In this document: piece after piece, positions 1 to 12,840 of the stretch
Layout of the letters: every line of letters starts with the position of its first letter
Numbering within the stretch: the stretch's first letter is position 1
From: Dugong dugon
Taxonomy: Eukaryota > Chordata > Mammalia > Sirenia > Dugongidae
Length of the DNA: 64,000 nucleotides
NCBI GenBank assembly: GCA_030035585.1
Contig: CM057476.1
Span: forward strand, 17,282,501-17,346,500
Reading direction: 5' to 3'
The notes under the pieces: generated by a model
What the model saw: only the letters and a program-made list of their open reading frames with translations
What the model was told of the DNA's origin: nothing
Database searches by the model: none
Translations under genes and position numbers: made by a program

Positions 1-2240
1 CTGGCTTGGCTTATTCAATATCATGGGAAAAAATGAAGAGATGTAGGGTGAGGATTTGTTCAAGATTTAGGAGACGTAACAGCTAAATACAAATGTAGAT
101 ACTAGTTTGAAGAAATTAGCTTTAAATTGGCTCCTGGTTTGTACAAATTAGCTTTAAAAGATATAAGGGGACTTCTACTTTGAGCCAGTCTGGAGTCACA
201 GGGAACAGAAAAATTGCATGAAACAGTGATTTTCAAGACACTGGGTATAGGCAATAAAGGATAGTGATCCCTGACTGATAGAAAACAGAAGTGAGCCCTA
301 CAGTTGCCCCATACTGCCTTGAATTTCCAGGCTCTGGGAGTGGGGACTGAAGCAGAGCCCAGTGGACTCCTTGAGTTGACACAGAGAGTCCGAGGAGACA
401 ATGCAACTAGAATTCATAGGACTGAGTACCAGAAAGAAGAAAGCTACACAGAAAGGACCCCAGAGATCTGCAGAAAAGTCTCCCTTGAGTATTCATCAGA
501 GACTGTTCAACACAGGCATGTGAACAAACTACTCGAGGCTGAGGAAGGAACCATTCGAAGGGATTAGAGAGAATGGTGTCCACAAAAGTGGCAACAGTGC
601 CTGTTGCTACCAGCCAGATAGGAAAATCTTGTAATTCAGAGAGCACTGTATAGAGTACTCAGAAAGGTCTGGACTTAGGAGTGTAGAATGATTAGTCCTA
701 GACTGAGCACTGCTCTGGACCAGCCTAACAAATTATAAAAGCAAGCATTAGAAGGATCAAACTGTTTTCAAGTAACTTAACTGCATCCCAGAACAAAGCT
801 TAAGAAGAGCTATAGGAATACAAAAATATCCACACCAAACAAGGTAAAATTCACAATGTCTGGCATCCAGTCAAAGATTACCGTGCATGTAAAGAGGCAG
901 GAAAATATGATCCGTAGTGGGGAGAGTAATCAATCAATTGAAACTGACGCAGAACTGACACAGATACTAGAATTAGCAGAGAAGAACATTAAGGGAGTTA
1001 TGATAACTACATTTTATATGTTCAAAAAGTTAAGTAGACACGTGGAAGGTATAAAAAAGACTCAAATTGAACTTCTAAAGATGAAAACTACAGTGTCTGA
1101 GGTGAAAAGTACACTGGATGGGACCACTGCAGGTGAAAATTTCTTAGGAATTTGAAGGCATGGCAATAGAAATTATCCAAAACGAAACACAGAGAGAAAA
1201 AAGAAAAATAAAAAGAGCATCAGTGAGCTGTGAAACAACTTCAGGTGGCCTAATACATGTGTAATTGGAGTCCCAGATGAGTGGGGAAAACAGAAAAGAT
1301 ATTTAAAGAAAGAATGGCTAGAAATTATCCAAACTTGATGAAAAGTGTATATCCACAGATCCAAGAAACTCAATCAACCACAAACATAAGAAACACGAAG
1401 AAAATTGCACTGTGTCAGTTATCAGTTTATTGTCTCTCAGCTACCCTTCAATATGTGCTCTGTGATAAACAAAAGAATTCCTTTGAGAATCGTACTGGAG
1501 GTTCTAGCTAGTACTATTAGTCAAGAAAAAGAAGTAAAAGGCACCCAGAATAGAAAAGAAGAAGTTGTCTTTTTCACAGACAGTATGATTGTCTGTAGAA
1601 AATCTGATGGAATCTATAAAAAAAAAAAAAAGTACAAGAACAAATAAGTTAGCTTAGGAAGATTACAAAATACAAGCTCAGTATACAAACAGCAATTGTG
1701 TTTTTATATATTAGCAAGGAACAATCAGAAATTGAAATGTGTAAAACCATTTACAGTAACATCAAAAAAATTTTTTTGAAATAATCTGACAAAAAATGTG
1801 GAAGATCTGTACACCAAAAACTATAAAATATTGATGAGGGAACTTAAACATCTAAATAAAAGGAAATATATTCCTTGTTCATGAGTTGGAAGACTCAGAG
1901 TTCTTAAGATATCAGTTTTCCCTAAGTTGATCTATAGGTTCAGCATAATCCCAATCAAAATCTCAGCAGGCTTTTTTGTAGAAATTGACAAATCCAATTT
2001 ATCAATTTGTTCTAAAATTCATATGGAAATACAGAAGACCTAAAATAGCTAAAACAACTTTGAAAAAGAAGAACAGAGTTGCAGGGCTAACACTACCTGA
2101 TTTCGAAAATTTCTCTAAATCTACAGTAATCAAAACAGTGTGGTATGGCCACAAAGATAGATAGATCAATAGAACAGAATAGAGAGCTCACAAATAAACC
2201 CACACACATATTGCTATAGATGACTAAGATTTCAGATTAT
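1..2240 (+). mobile_element. Decayed, internally deleted L1 LINE
   Basis: The left part resembles an L1 5' UTR. At 856-1320 is an ORF1 remnant: a coiled-coil segment (NQSIETDAELTQILELAEKN) and the start of the RNA-binding domain (CVIGVPDEWGK). Around 1490-1600 a frame with VLEVLASTISQEKEVKG belongs to the reverse-transcriptase region of ORF2, where the catalytic Asp pair is degraded. From 1660 to about 2230 the C-terminal ORF2 region continues with stops and frameshifts. Most of ORF2 is missing between these parts. Not functional; strand is that of the BICDL1 intron. Confidence 0.85.
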
Positions 2241-3602
2241 AAGATTTTTTTTTTTTCCCCACATCCAACTGCGTTGGAGTTGGGTATTAAATTCAGATGG
2301 AAATTCCATAAGGAAACTGGGGTTATATAAAGAATATTGGCTATTCCAGTGATTGAAATGAGAAGAGAATGAAAATGATGAGGTAGTGTCAGATCCCTTT
2401 GAAATAAAGTTGAATCTTACCTTATTCCCCTTGAGGTACCACTCTACCTTGAAATTGCTTAGTAATAACAACAGTTTTTTGCCTTATAGTTTGAGCTGTT
2501 TTCTTGTCTCATTTGAACAGCTATCTTGTTAGTTAGATGATATTATCCCAGTTTTACAAGTAAGGAAACTGAGACCTAAAGAGGCTGTGATTTGCCCAGA
2601 GTTATCAGCCAGGTCCTGCCCACCTGTCATATTTTTATCATTTTCTGTGTTCTGTCATGGCTTTTTCTTAGACTTCTTTGGAATCTTTAAAAGTCTAATT
2701 TGCACTCGCCAGGTGTTGTTGAAAATACGACTTTCCTTGTAGAACAATTTATGCCCTAGCATTTTCTCTTGAGTATAATGTAGTAGGCATTCAAAATATC
2801 TTTGGTTCCCATAGGACCAGGCATAGGATTAGTTTAGCTTTTTTCGTCCAAGAAGCTAGTATCACTTAATACCATTATTCCTAATTAAGAGATCTGTTTA
2901 CTCTTAATTTGAAATTATAGTACAAGATAGGCAAACAGCAAAAATATTCAGGTTCAGAGGCACTAAAATGCTGATTATCATATTCTTAAACGGGTATTTA
3001 AGACAAAGTTTTAATTGAGGCAGTAGTGAGTATTAATCTCCCTCTGTCTTGCCATACCCCTCAGCTGTTAATGACTCAGAATTCATCCAGGAAAATGGAT
3101 TATAGTGAAGGCTAGCTGTGAAATGGCTTAGTTTTTCTCGTTACGTCTGATCATGGAGGTCGTGACTGTCAGTTTAGTCAAGGGTCTGGAACTGGAATGT
3201 AGTTCTTGCATTTTCTGGGACTGCTGCCTTTATTAAGAATACCGGTTTGCTACATCCTCTCCAAGTCTTATTTTCACTAGAGTTTTAATTATTAAGATGA
3301 TAGCTCTAATTCTGTGTTTTGCCCACTACCTTTAACCTGTCCTGTTTCACTGACCTTTACAAAGGCCCGTTGTCAGTCACCTATCCAAGAACTGGTTCCC
3401 CAAAAAAGATGAACATTGAAGATTAAGAAAATGTATTATTTTGTGAAATAGGCAGCAATGGGACAGGACTGGCCAGGAATCCAGCCGTCTAGGAGGAGTC
3501 TGTAGGCTTCATAGTTACAGGTAATCAAGGAGTCAGTTGGATGGAAGCCAGCTGATTTAGGAAAAAGCAGACTGGCAGAAAGGACCATTGAGGTGGTTGT
3601 GA
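2241..3602. other. BICDL1 intron, mostly unique, with an antisense MIR remnant
   Basis: No gene seen. At about 2500-2640 an antisense MIR is recognisable from cccagttttacaagtaagg and the following gagacctaaagaggctgtg. The rest is AT-rich and unrecognised. Confidence 0.6.
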
Positions 3603-3607
3603 CCCTT

Positions 3608-4098
3608 TGTCTTAGTCATCTAGTACTGCTCTAACAGAAATACCACAGGTGGATGGCTTTAACAAACAGAAACTTATTTTCTCACAGTCTAGTAGGCTAC
3701 AAGTCCAAATTCAGGGCATCAGCTCCAGGGGAAGGCTTTCTCTGTCAGTTCTGGAGGAAGGTCCTTGTCATCATCAGTCCTCCCCTGGGCTAGGAGCTTC
3801 TCTCCGTAGGAACCTCGGGTCCAAAGGACACGCTCTGCTCCTGGCAGTCCTTTCTTGGTGGTATGAGGTGCCCCTGTCTCTCTGCTCGGTTCTTTTATAT
3901 CTCAGGAGATTGCCTCAGATCACAGTCTAATCTTGTAGACTGAGCCCTGCTTTATTAACACAACTGCCGCCCGTCCTCCCTAATTAACATCATAGAGGCA
4001 GGATTTACGACATACAGGAAAATCACACAATACCAGGGATCATGGCCCAGCCAAACTGATACACACATTTTTGGGGGGACGTAATTCAATCCAGGACA
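3608..4098. mobile_element. Solo LTR-like element, copy 1
   Basis: 491 bp with TG...CA termini (tgtcttagtcatc to ccaggaca), flanked by the near-matching 5-bp sequences ccctt (3603-3607) and cccat (4099-4103), as for a retroviral LTR insertion. A second copy of the family is at 14864-15386. It contains no internal viral coding region. A non-LTR origin is possible, but the termini and duplication favour an LTR. Confidence 0.65.
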
Positions 4099-4103
4099 CC
4101 CAT

Positions 4104-5084
4104 GAAGTCAGTGAGGATGCTCTAGCAAAGCATGCTGACCAAAAAGGTAAGCCCTGATCTGAGGGTGTGGTAGCCTTAGAACCGTGGTTCTTAATTGCTT
4201 GTGGCCAGAGGCCCAAAGTGATCGATCCTGCTGAGTAATACAGGAGTAAACATATTCTGAGTAATACAGGGTTAAGCATGTTAAGATCGCTACAGGCACA
4301 AACAGAATGTACTGTGGCACCTCCAGGGCAGTATTCTGTTCTGTGCCCAGAACTGCAGAGCTATAATTTTACCTAAAGGTTAGCAGCATTTTCCCCTCAA
4401 TAGGTAGAACGAAGATCCCTCAGAGCAGGGTTCTATAGAACAGACTTTGACATTTTGATTATTATAAATCTAAGTTTTTTTAAATTTTATTTTAATCTTG
4501 GGTGCTATTCATGAAGCCCTGAATTGAATGTAGATCTATTTAGAATTTTCAAATATGTTTACAGCAGCTTTCCTCAAAATGTGCCCGTTAGAGCATCAAT
4601 CCCAAGAAATGCATCCCAGAATGAAAAAAAATTCGTTTTTCAAGTAAATCTAGGAAACATTTACGATGATAATCCCCCTCTTGGAGATTTGCAATGTATA
4701 TTAGTATATTAAAAGCTTTAATAAGTCTCACTGTAAAGAAAATTCTTTCCCAAACATATATGACCCCAGAACTTTTTTTTTTGGGGGGTCGGGGGTCGGG
4801 GTGGGTAATACCTATTAACCTTCTGCTGAATTAGTATTTCTTAAACAACTCCATGGACAGAACACACTCTTGGAAATGATAGCTGTATGCCAAGTGGATT
4901 GAATTTGAAACGAGTAGGGCAAAAAGCTCTCAGATTATCTTTAATGTAGCCCCATGATTTAGAGAAAAGTTCAGACCTTCATTAAGGGAATAGATAGAGC
5001 CAAGAAAGGGAGTAATAATGATGATCTGCTCTATTTTCTTGAAGATACAGTTGCATTTTGGAAAGTGGAACAGACTTGCGTCCC
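4104..5084. other. BICDL1 intron, no gene seen
   Basis: AT-rich intron. A short G/T-rich low-complexity patch lies near 4772-4806. No recognised coding or RNA gene. Confidence 0.55.
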
Positions 5085-5340
5085 TTAGAGATCACAGAAT
5101 GTTGATGATATGCCTCACATTTGTATTATGCTTTAAGATTTGCAAAACTTTACATTTTCATGATCATAACCCTGTGAAGTAAAAGATAGCTGTTGTCCCC
5201 ATTTTACAAAAGAGGAATCTCAGATTAAATGACTTGCCCAAGGTCACATGGCTATATGTAGTAAAACTAGAATACCTAGAACTCAGGGCTTCAGTCTCTG
5301 AGTCCAGTGCTATGACCACACCACCAAAGTAGCTGCCCAC
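5085..5340 (-). repeat. MIR-type SINE, antisense
   Basis: Typical reversed MIR features: ccccattttacaaaagagg, then cttgcccaaggtcacatgg and a tail like the MIR tRNA-derived head. Diverged, as expected for an ancient element. Confidence 0.75.
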
Positions 5341-5629
5341 ATCTGTGTTAATGAGTGTTTCTTTTATATAAGTGTACACTTTCTTTTATTCACTTTATTT
5401 TTCTCCCTTATAAGTACTTCTGATTTTATTTCTGTCCCTGGGTCCTTTTTTGTCTTTGCTACTTCCCACAGCATCTGAAGGATGGGCACAATCTGGACAT
5501 AACAGCTCCTCAGTTTATCTCTAGGCTGCCTCGTTCCTTGAAGCTCAGAAGCCTTGGACTTGACCTAATTTCAAATTTCTCATATAGAACCTGCTTCCAG
5601 ATATAAATTTAGAACCCACTATATTACCC

Positions 5630-6983
5630 TTTTTTTGGTTTTGGTTTTTATAAATTTAGCAAACGTTTATGGAGAATTGACTACCAGCTACAGGCAAGGC
5701 ACCAAGCTCTACGTATTTTTCCCAAACACTTTATTCTAAGAATTTTTAAACATACAGAAAATGTAAAAATTGTTCCGTGAACAGCGTATACCCATCACCT
5801 AGATTTTACAGTTAAAATTTTACTTTATTTTTTATCATATATCCATCTATCACGCCATCTTATTTTTTATGCATTTCAAATTAATGATGAAGACATCGGT
5901 ACACTGTACCCCTAAACACTTCAGTGTGTGTATCACTAACTATAGTTCAGCATTTGTTTATAGTTCTCTTGTTTGTTTGTGTGTTTAACTTTTTGTGTGC
6001 TGGGCACGATAGGTCTTTATCCGAAGTCTATTGGATGAGTGAATGATTCTATCAGATCAAAAAAAAAAAGAAAGAGGAAGAAGACCTGAGTCTGCACATT
6101 CATGAAAGTGGTAGAACCTCACAGAGTTTGAAAGACTCTGCTGCATTGACAGTCTCAGAATAAATTCCTTCCACCATGTCTTCCCTTCACCCGATACACA
6201 TATACAAAACCCTGCAAATACCTGTGTTAGAATATTCCATTCTCACAGGCAAAACATTCCATTCTCAGAAGCCAAGAAGAGGAAGTCTTTTAGGAGAATG
6301 AGGCCAGGGAAGGTCAGTGCCTGGCAGTGGTGAATCAGGTGGCTTTGGGGTCTTGAGCAATGACAGAAACCAGGAGCAGCTTAAGTTTTAAGCTGGAACT
6401 TAAAGGATTTTTTTTTTGGCCAGAATATCTCGTGGCCTAGCCATGTCCTCAACAGCCTTGTCACTTTTAGGCTGGCCAGTGGGTTAAAGAATTAACAGTT
6501 TATACCTGTCCAAATTCTACCCATTTTCCCGGGACCCACTGATAAGTCATCTCTATGAAGCCTTCCCTCACCGTTCTAGCACATTGTGATTGCTTCATTT
6601 TCTGAATTTATTGCTTGATACTTAGTATTCACATCTTGTGAGATTTTGTTCATTACTTATTTTCAAAATAACCTTTTATTTTTACAAAGACAGTACATGT
6701 GCACTAAAGAAAATTGAAAAATAGAGACAATTCAAAAGTTAAAAAATAAAAACAATTTTCACCTTCCAGAGAAACAGCTTAGCACAAATCCTTAAGGACC
6801 TTTTTCAAGCATATATAAATACATCTATAATTTTTTAACCAAAATCATATGATTATATGCACATAGTATTTTGTAACCTGCCTTTTTAAGTCAATGATCT
6901 CCACCTTTCTATTCCTGTAATTTTTCATTGTTCTAATTTCAAATCTATATTCAAGTTTCCCTAACTGACCTCAAAAAATGTCC

Positions 6984-7050
<67 letters not shown>

Positions 7051-7320
7051 TGTCCTTTTACAGTTGGTATACAAATCAAGATCCAGTCTGTGCCTTATGT
7101 CTGGTGGTTATGTTCCTTAAGTGTTATTTATTCTAATACATCCCCCTTTTCCTTCTTTATGCCAGTGACATGTTGAAGAAACTGGGCCAGTTTTCCTGCA
7201 GAAAGTTTCAGCTTCTGAATTGTCTGGTCATTTCCTCATAGTGACATTGAGCTTGTTCTCCTATTCCCTGGCATTTCTGGTTAACTGGATATTATACATA
7301 AAAGCTTGACGGAGTCAGGT
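5630..7320 (-). mobile_element. Old L1 3'-end fragments, antisense, with an L2 piece
   Basis: Two patches (about 5630-5950 and 6650-7320) have the text of old L1 3' regions read in reverse (e.g. cagcgtatacccatcaccta). Between them 6520-6660 resembles the 3' end of L2 (catctctatgaagccttccc). Family-level calls are from memory and boundaries are approximate. Confidence 0.5.
6988..7048. repeat. (CA)n microsatellite, about 30 units
   Basis: A perfect CA run of about 60 bp, flanked by a 15-bp direct repeat, aaatgtccttttaca, at 6976-6990 and 7048-7062. Likely polymorphic in length. Confidence 0.97.
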
Positions 7321-8397
7321 CCAACATTTTTGGCTAGAAGATGTGCGTTTCTCAGTCATTACATCAGATGACACATATCTGGTTGTCCCTTATCTATGAT
7401 GCTGAGATTGACCCCTGCACTGTAGAGATGATGTGAGTGAGATTCTGCCATTGTTCAGTTTTCTTTTCCCCCTTTTGACTTCAGAGTATTCTGTGGAGGT
7501 GTTCAGGCATTGACTTTTGAAGGATTCTTCTCTCAACACCACCAAATACTAGAACACAATTTCTCATCCTTCATGGTCATTGAGCATTTTGATGAAAATG
7601 GCTTATCATCCAGTTGCATTTTCACATGAAACTTTGCTACGTGGTTTTTTGGTCCCTGTAACCTACTGTTCTGATTTTGGAAAATGAACTAGTACTAGTT
7701 ATGGATTAATAGAAATTATACTTTATCTCTAAGAATTAAATTAGGAAGGCTGCAAATGTAATAGATGAGATCTGCCATCTGTAGAAATGACCAACTAAGG
7801 ATTATCTTTTGATGAGTACATGTTTATGAATATGCAAAATGTGAAATGCAGTCAAGATTACCTGAGTGTAACTTGAGGAAGGCATGATGGACTAGATTTT
7901 TAACTAAAATTATGATAACAAAATTAACAAAACACAGAGAGGTTTGAGAGCTGCCTTTTAGCAGTGGAGTCTTCTTCCCTGAAGCGTTGGTCCTGGGCAG
8001 GGAATCCCTAAGAGGGTGTGGCATGCGACTATGACCCTGCCTGGAATATAAGATCATCTAAGAAACTCCCTGAGATTTGGCTTTACACATCAGTTTCTCT
8101 GAAGGGATGCAGTGGTCAGCAAACTTTTATTTATTATCTCACCATTTTCATGGATCAGGAGTCAGGAATGACTTAACTGGGTCCTCTGCTCAGCGTCTCA
8201 TAGGTCGCAGCCAAGCTGTCAGCTGGGCTAGGTTCTCATCTGGAACTCAGGGTCCACTTCTAAGCTCATTCAGGTTGTTGGCAGAATTCAGTTCCTCACT
8301 GCTGTATGACTGAAGCCCATAGCTCCTGAACAGCCCTGCCAGACAGTTCACAGCATGGCTGTTTGCTTCCTCAGGGCCAGCAGCAGTATGTCTCTCT

Positions 8398-8540
8398 GCC
8401 ACTTCCACTCTCTCTCTTTAACTTTTTTAATTCTTTTTTAAAATTTGTTATCTGTCTTGTCTCTCCAACTAGATTGAAAATATCTTAAGGAACTGTATTT
8501 TTTTTTTATTCCCCACAGCTCTTAGCATAATTGTCCTTTG
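8398..8540 (+). repeat. L2-like 3' end fragment
   Basis: Text such as gtcttgtctctccaactaga and ttccccacagctcttagcat fits the conserved end of L2 LINEs. Highly diverged. Other short L2-like tails occur near 10900-11005, 21440-21510, 27950-28090 and 44460-44660. Confidence 0.5.
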
Positions 8541-8552
8541 TACTAAGAAAGG

Positions 8553-8758
8553 AAGGAGCCCTGGTGGCCCAGTGGTAAACCACTTGGTTGCTAACCAGAA
8601 GTTCAGCAATTCAAACCCATCAGCTGCTCCACGGGAGATAGATGTGGCAGTCTGCTTCCATAAAGATTACAGCCTTGGAAACCCTATGGGGAAGTTCTAC
8701 TCTGTCCTGCAGGGTCACATGAGTCAGAGTTGACTCAACAGCAATGGGAAACGAGGAC
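8553..8758 (+). mobile_element. AfroSINE, sense
   Basis: Begins ggagccctggtggcccagtg (tRNA-like head), has the middle gtggcagtctgcttccataa and the tail gagtcagagttgactcaaca. AfroSINEs are transcribed by RNA polymerase III from an internal tRNA-like promoter and are confined to Afrotheria. An antisense RTE fragment follows directly. Confidence 0.93.
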
Positions 8759-8767
8759 AAAAGAATA

Positions 8768-9127
8768 TGTTGTTGTTGTTAGGTGCTATTGAGTCGGTTC
8801 TGACTCATAGTGACCCTGTGTACAACAGAATGAAACACTGCCCTGCCCTGAGCCATCCTCACAATCATTGTTATGCTTGAGCCCATTGTTGCAGCCAGTG
8901 TGTAAGTCCATCTCGTTGAGAGTCTTCCTCTTTTTCACTGACCCTCTACTTTACCAAGCAGGACGTCCTCCTGCAGGGACTGGTCCCTCCTGATAACATG
9001 TCCAAAGTATGTGAGACATAGTCTCACCGTCCTTGCTTCTAAGGAGCATTGTGGCTGTACTTCTTCCAAGACAGATTTGTTCGTTCTTCTGGCAGTCCGT
9101 GGTATAGTCAGTATTCTTCACCAACAC
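8768..9127 (-). mobile_element. RTE (BovB-type) LINE 3' fragment, antisense
   Basis: Read on the minus strand, the sequence matches the end of a BovB/RTE reverse-transcriptase ORF, with peptides such as CLGRSTATMLLRSKDGETMS and KRKTLNEMDLHTGC, ending in an ...aacaacaaca tail. Its last 60 bases share gagtc-ggttctgactcatagtgaccc with the reversed AfroSINE tail. Truncated and inactive. Confidence 0.85.
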
Positions 9128-9240
9128 GAATTACTTTGTAAATATTTGTCGAATTACTAGACTTCGTAAAACTGAGCTTTTAATGGGTTATTTCTGTAAC
9201 TGTTACTCCAGAAGTAAAAAACAGAAGGGGAAAAAGACTG

Positions 9241-9549
9241 CAGTAGCCCCCGTTATCTGTCATTTCAGTTACCCTCAGTTCAAAAATGTTAAATGAGTGC
9301 ATAACGTAATGAAATCTCATGTTCTCCCACTGTAATTTACATAACTTTTATTACAGTATATTGGTATAATTGTACTATTTTATTATTGTTGTTAATCTCT
9401 TACTGTGCTTAATTTATAAATTAAACTTTATCATAGGTATGTATGTATAGGACAGATCATAGTATATATAGGATTTGGTACTGTCTGCGGTTTCAGGCAT
9501 CAATGGGAGGTCTTAGAATGTATACCCCGCAGATAAGGGGGGACTACTG
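9241..9549. mobile_element. Tigger/pogo-type DNA transposon remnant
   Basis: About 309 bp with terminal inverted repeats: the left end cagtagcccccgttatctg pairs with the right end cagataaggggggactactg. The right flank is TA, as expected for pogo/mariner targets; the left flank is TG, probably mutated TA. A non-autonomous remnant with no transposase. Confidence 0.82.
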
Positions 9550-9775
9550 TATTACCTGCCTACTGAGTACCACTGTGCGTACACAGTGTGTAGCTCTGTG
9601 GTAGGTGCTTTTTCTCATTTGAGCCCCATGACAACCCTATGTGGTATGTAGCCTCATCCCCTTTAAGTGAAAAAATGAAGCTCAGAGATGCTTAAGGTTG
9701 CCACACAGTGAACAAGTGGCTGAACTGGGGTCCACATCAAAGGTGGCTGACCCTAAACCCCACTCTTAAACCCCT
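9550..9775 (-). repeat. MIR SINE, antisense
   Basis: Recognised from ctcatttgagccccatgaca, the following caaccctatgtgg, and the later gaagctcagagatgcttaag and ccacacagtgaacaagtggc. Directly abuts the Tigger remnant. Confidence 0.75.
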
Positions 9776-9829
9776 GCTAAACTACATATTGTAGATGACG
9801 CTCTGAGGAATGCCCTTGTGCAGAAATAT

Positions 9830-10560
9830 TTTTTACAAACCTTTATTTTTTTGAAACTATGCAGCATATAGAAGGAGCATAAAACATAAACATACACATC
9901 AACGAAATGTTACAAAGCAAACACCCGTGTAACCACCACCCAGAGGTGTTGCCAGCACCTCACAAAGCCCATCCATAAACACAGCCTCTATCTTTACCGT
10001 AGAGGAACCACTGCCCCGCCTTTTATGGTAATCATTCAGTTACTTTGCTTTGTAATGAGTTTTACCTCCTAAGTATGTATCTATAAATAATACAATTTGG
10101 TTTTGCCTATTTTGGAATTTTATATAAATGGTGTCATACAGTATGAATTATTTTGTGTCTGGCTTCATTTACTTAACATTCTGTTTTTACAATTCATCCA
10201 TGTTGTTGCATGTAGTTTAGTTAATTCATTTACTTTGATGTATTGTATTTCATTGTACGGGTATGTAAAAATTGATCTAAGTTGGTGATGGTTGAGTTAT
10301 TTATAGATTTAGCGATTAACAAGCAATGCTACTGCAGACAATCTTGGACCTATATCCTGATGCAAAAGGCACACATTTCTGTAGGATGTACACCTAGGGA
10401 ATTGTTAGGTACATAAATCTCAGACAGCTTTTCTGGTTATTTCCTGAGCATAGGTTCCTGGTGGTAGAATTAATGGATCAGAAGGTGTAACCATGGAAGG
10501 TTATTTCAGGACTTCTCCTATAAATTTACTCCATAATCTGTGGCATGCCTTTCTTTTATT
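9830..10560 (-). mobile_element. Old L1 3' region, antisense
   Basis: Contains landmarks of reversed L1M 3' ends: cacccgtgtaaccaccaccc, ggtgtcatacagtatgaatt and acacctagggaattgttagg. No long frame remains. Confidence 0.7.
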
Positions 10561-12634
10561 TATTCTAATTTAATTCTTTCTCCTGCAGTATAAACTAGTT
10601 ACATTTTGTTCAGTCTGTGGAAACATAGCATAGCTATAGAATCAGTGAGCAATTTCCTGGTACTGGGAGCATCAGACTGGCTTTTCTCTAGAGAGCTCAT
10701 CTGGAAATATTTCTTTGGTGCTGCCTGTAAGCCATTCTTTTGAGTTTATGTAGTAAGTATGACTGATTGGCTGGAAAGCTTAGAAATGTTGGTGAATCTC
10801 ATTGTGTAGAAATACATAAGTTCTATCAATTGAGTGTTTTAATATATGTGGTCCTGTGGTGTTGTTTTTATTTTAATCACTAAATGTGATTCCTCATTTG
10901 TTTACTTATGGGCTGCATGTCCTTCCTTGAATGTAGTGCTGCATTTTATTTAGTACCTAACCTAATGCCATGCCTATAGTAGATGTTCAATAATTGTATG
11001 TTGAAATGGTATGGAATTGCCACATAATTTGGAATTGTTACCTTTGTTATATGTGTGCTCTTCTCTAGTATTCTAGGCTTATTGATGAGCGATAATTTCG
11101 ATTTATAGAGTACTTTCTCACCTAGAAGCTCTGGGGTGACAGAGTATTTGGAACTGACTCTTACTGGCTTGGAATAACTATTCCAGCATTTAAATGAGCC
11201 TGTCTAGATGTGCCCCAAATTTTCACTTTTATCTTTTTCAGCTCCCCTGTTCCCAGGAATTTTCAGAGTTCTAAGATGGCAGTTAATTAATAATCTCCAT
11301 CATGGAATCCCAGATAGACATGGAAGCTGACTGACAGAGAAAAGCAGAGACAAATTTAAATAGAATAGGCCTTGGCAGTGAGATAGCACTTTGTACTTGA
11401 AAGCCTCCACAGACATTAACTAATCAATTTTCGAACACCTTGGAGAAGTAGGGAATGGGTTTTTTATTATGTATTTAATAGCTAAGAAAAATAACATATA
11501 CTTCTAATCTCTTAACTCTATGAAGTTGATGTTCACTTGGGAACAATTTTGTTTGTTTAAAATCATGAAGATATTCTTTGTAGCCTGGTTTACATAATAC
11601 ATTTCTGTTTTTTAAAAACCTGAATTTTTTTTTAACAGATTTGGCTTCCGTCATCCCATTTTCTCAGTAGGAGACAACTGAATCAACTTCCAAGTTTACT
11701 TGTTTCATTTTCACAAAGCCAACCCACCAGGCAGTTTCCAGAAGTCGCAAGCTACTCTTGCTGCCTCAACCATCCTTGGAAAAACCAGAAAAAAGAACAA
11801 ATGCCAACTCAGGACACTAGAGAATGTCTAATTGCCCCCTGAAGGGTGGTCCAGCAGTAGGTAGTTAGTTTGCCCCATGTTTTTGAAGACCTGAGGAGAC
11901 AGGCCACATTGCTTACGTAAATTGCTTATGTTCACCCAGTGAGCCAGTGAGCAGTTAGGAAGGGAGTCTTTAGGAATGGAATCTAAAGACAGCTGATTCC
12001 CACCCCAATACTTTTTCCTGAAGCTAGTGGTTCTTAACCTTTGTTCCATCAACACACATGCTCAAAATGCTTCTGTAAGGTGCTGTTTGCCCAGATGGCT
12101 AGCTGTAACTACACCTTTTCTCTCCCACTTGAGGAAACTTACTGAGTACACTCATTTTGAGTTTGCTCTTGTTGATATTTTTTAAAGTAAATTATTTACT
12201 TCATTACATTACTTATTTTTAAAGTGAATTGTTTACTTCATTACATTATTAGTAGTAACAAATGACTTGCAACATACCTCACAAATGATCACGACCAAAC
12301 TCCAATATGTTCGTAGTTATAGCTTTATATAAGGTTTGTTAAATTTTTTTTTTCAAAATAGTACATGGACATTGTTAGAAGTCTTTTAGTGTATTTGATT
12401 CCTTAAACAAACAAACAAGAAAAAAAACCTCAGTATTCTCTAGCTTCCCACTCACATTCAGATGTAGTTCTTATCTTTTTTTATTGTTGATTTTCTTGTT
12501 AAATCATTTTTTGTCAATTGATCATTGTGAGCAAGCCCTTTCTGAATACTGGAGAGGTTGTAAGAGAAGTTCAGCCGCCCTTTCTTTTGAGGAGCCTGCA
12601 GTCTAACTCTAGTTTAGGGTTAAGGCTTGTTTTT
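10561..12634. other. BICDL1 intron, no gene seen
   Basis: AT-rich intron with a possible L2-like tail at about 10900-11005 and an internal near-duplication of attacttattttt/aaagt text near 12180-12250 (a 30-bp tandem-like segment). Nothing else recognised. Confidence 0.5.
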
Positions 12635-12840
12635 GTGAAATAACTTGTTATATTGGGAAAGTCACTTAACCTCTCCAAGGTTCAGTTACATCATCTAAAT
12701 AGTGAGTTAATAATACTTGCCTCACAAATATTATTATGAAGATTTAATAAAATAACTAATGTGACAGCATTTAGTACGGGTGCCTGGCTTAGGGTAGGCA
12801 CTTGGTAACTGTTAACTCATTTTGCATCTAGGGAATCATG
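12635..12840 (+). repeat. MIR SINE, sense
   Basis: Contains gtcacttaacctctccaagg and the following gttcagttacatcatc, then the typical tail with gcctggcttagggtaggcac. Confidence 0.85.

Noticed and set aside
856-1155. A 99-codon frame with a good start and helical composition
   Set aside because: It is an L1 ORF1 remnant, cut off by a stop and followed by degraded ORF2, not a cellular gene.
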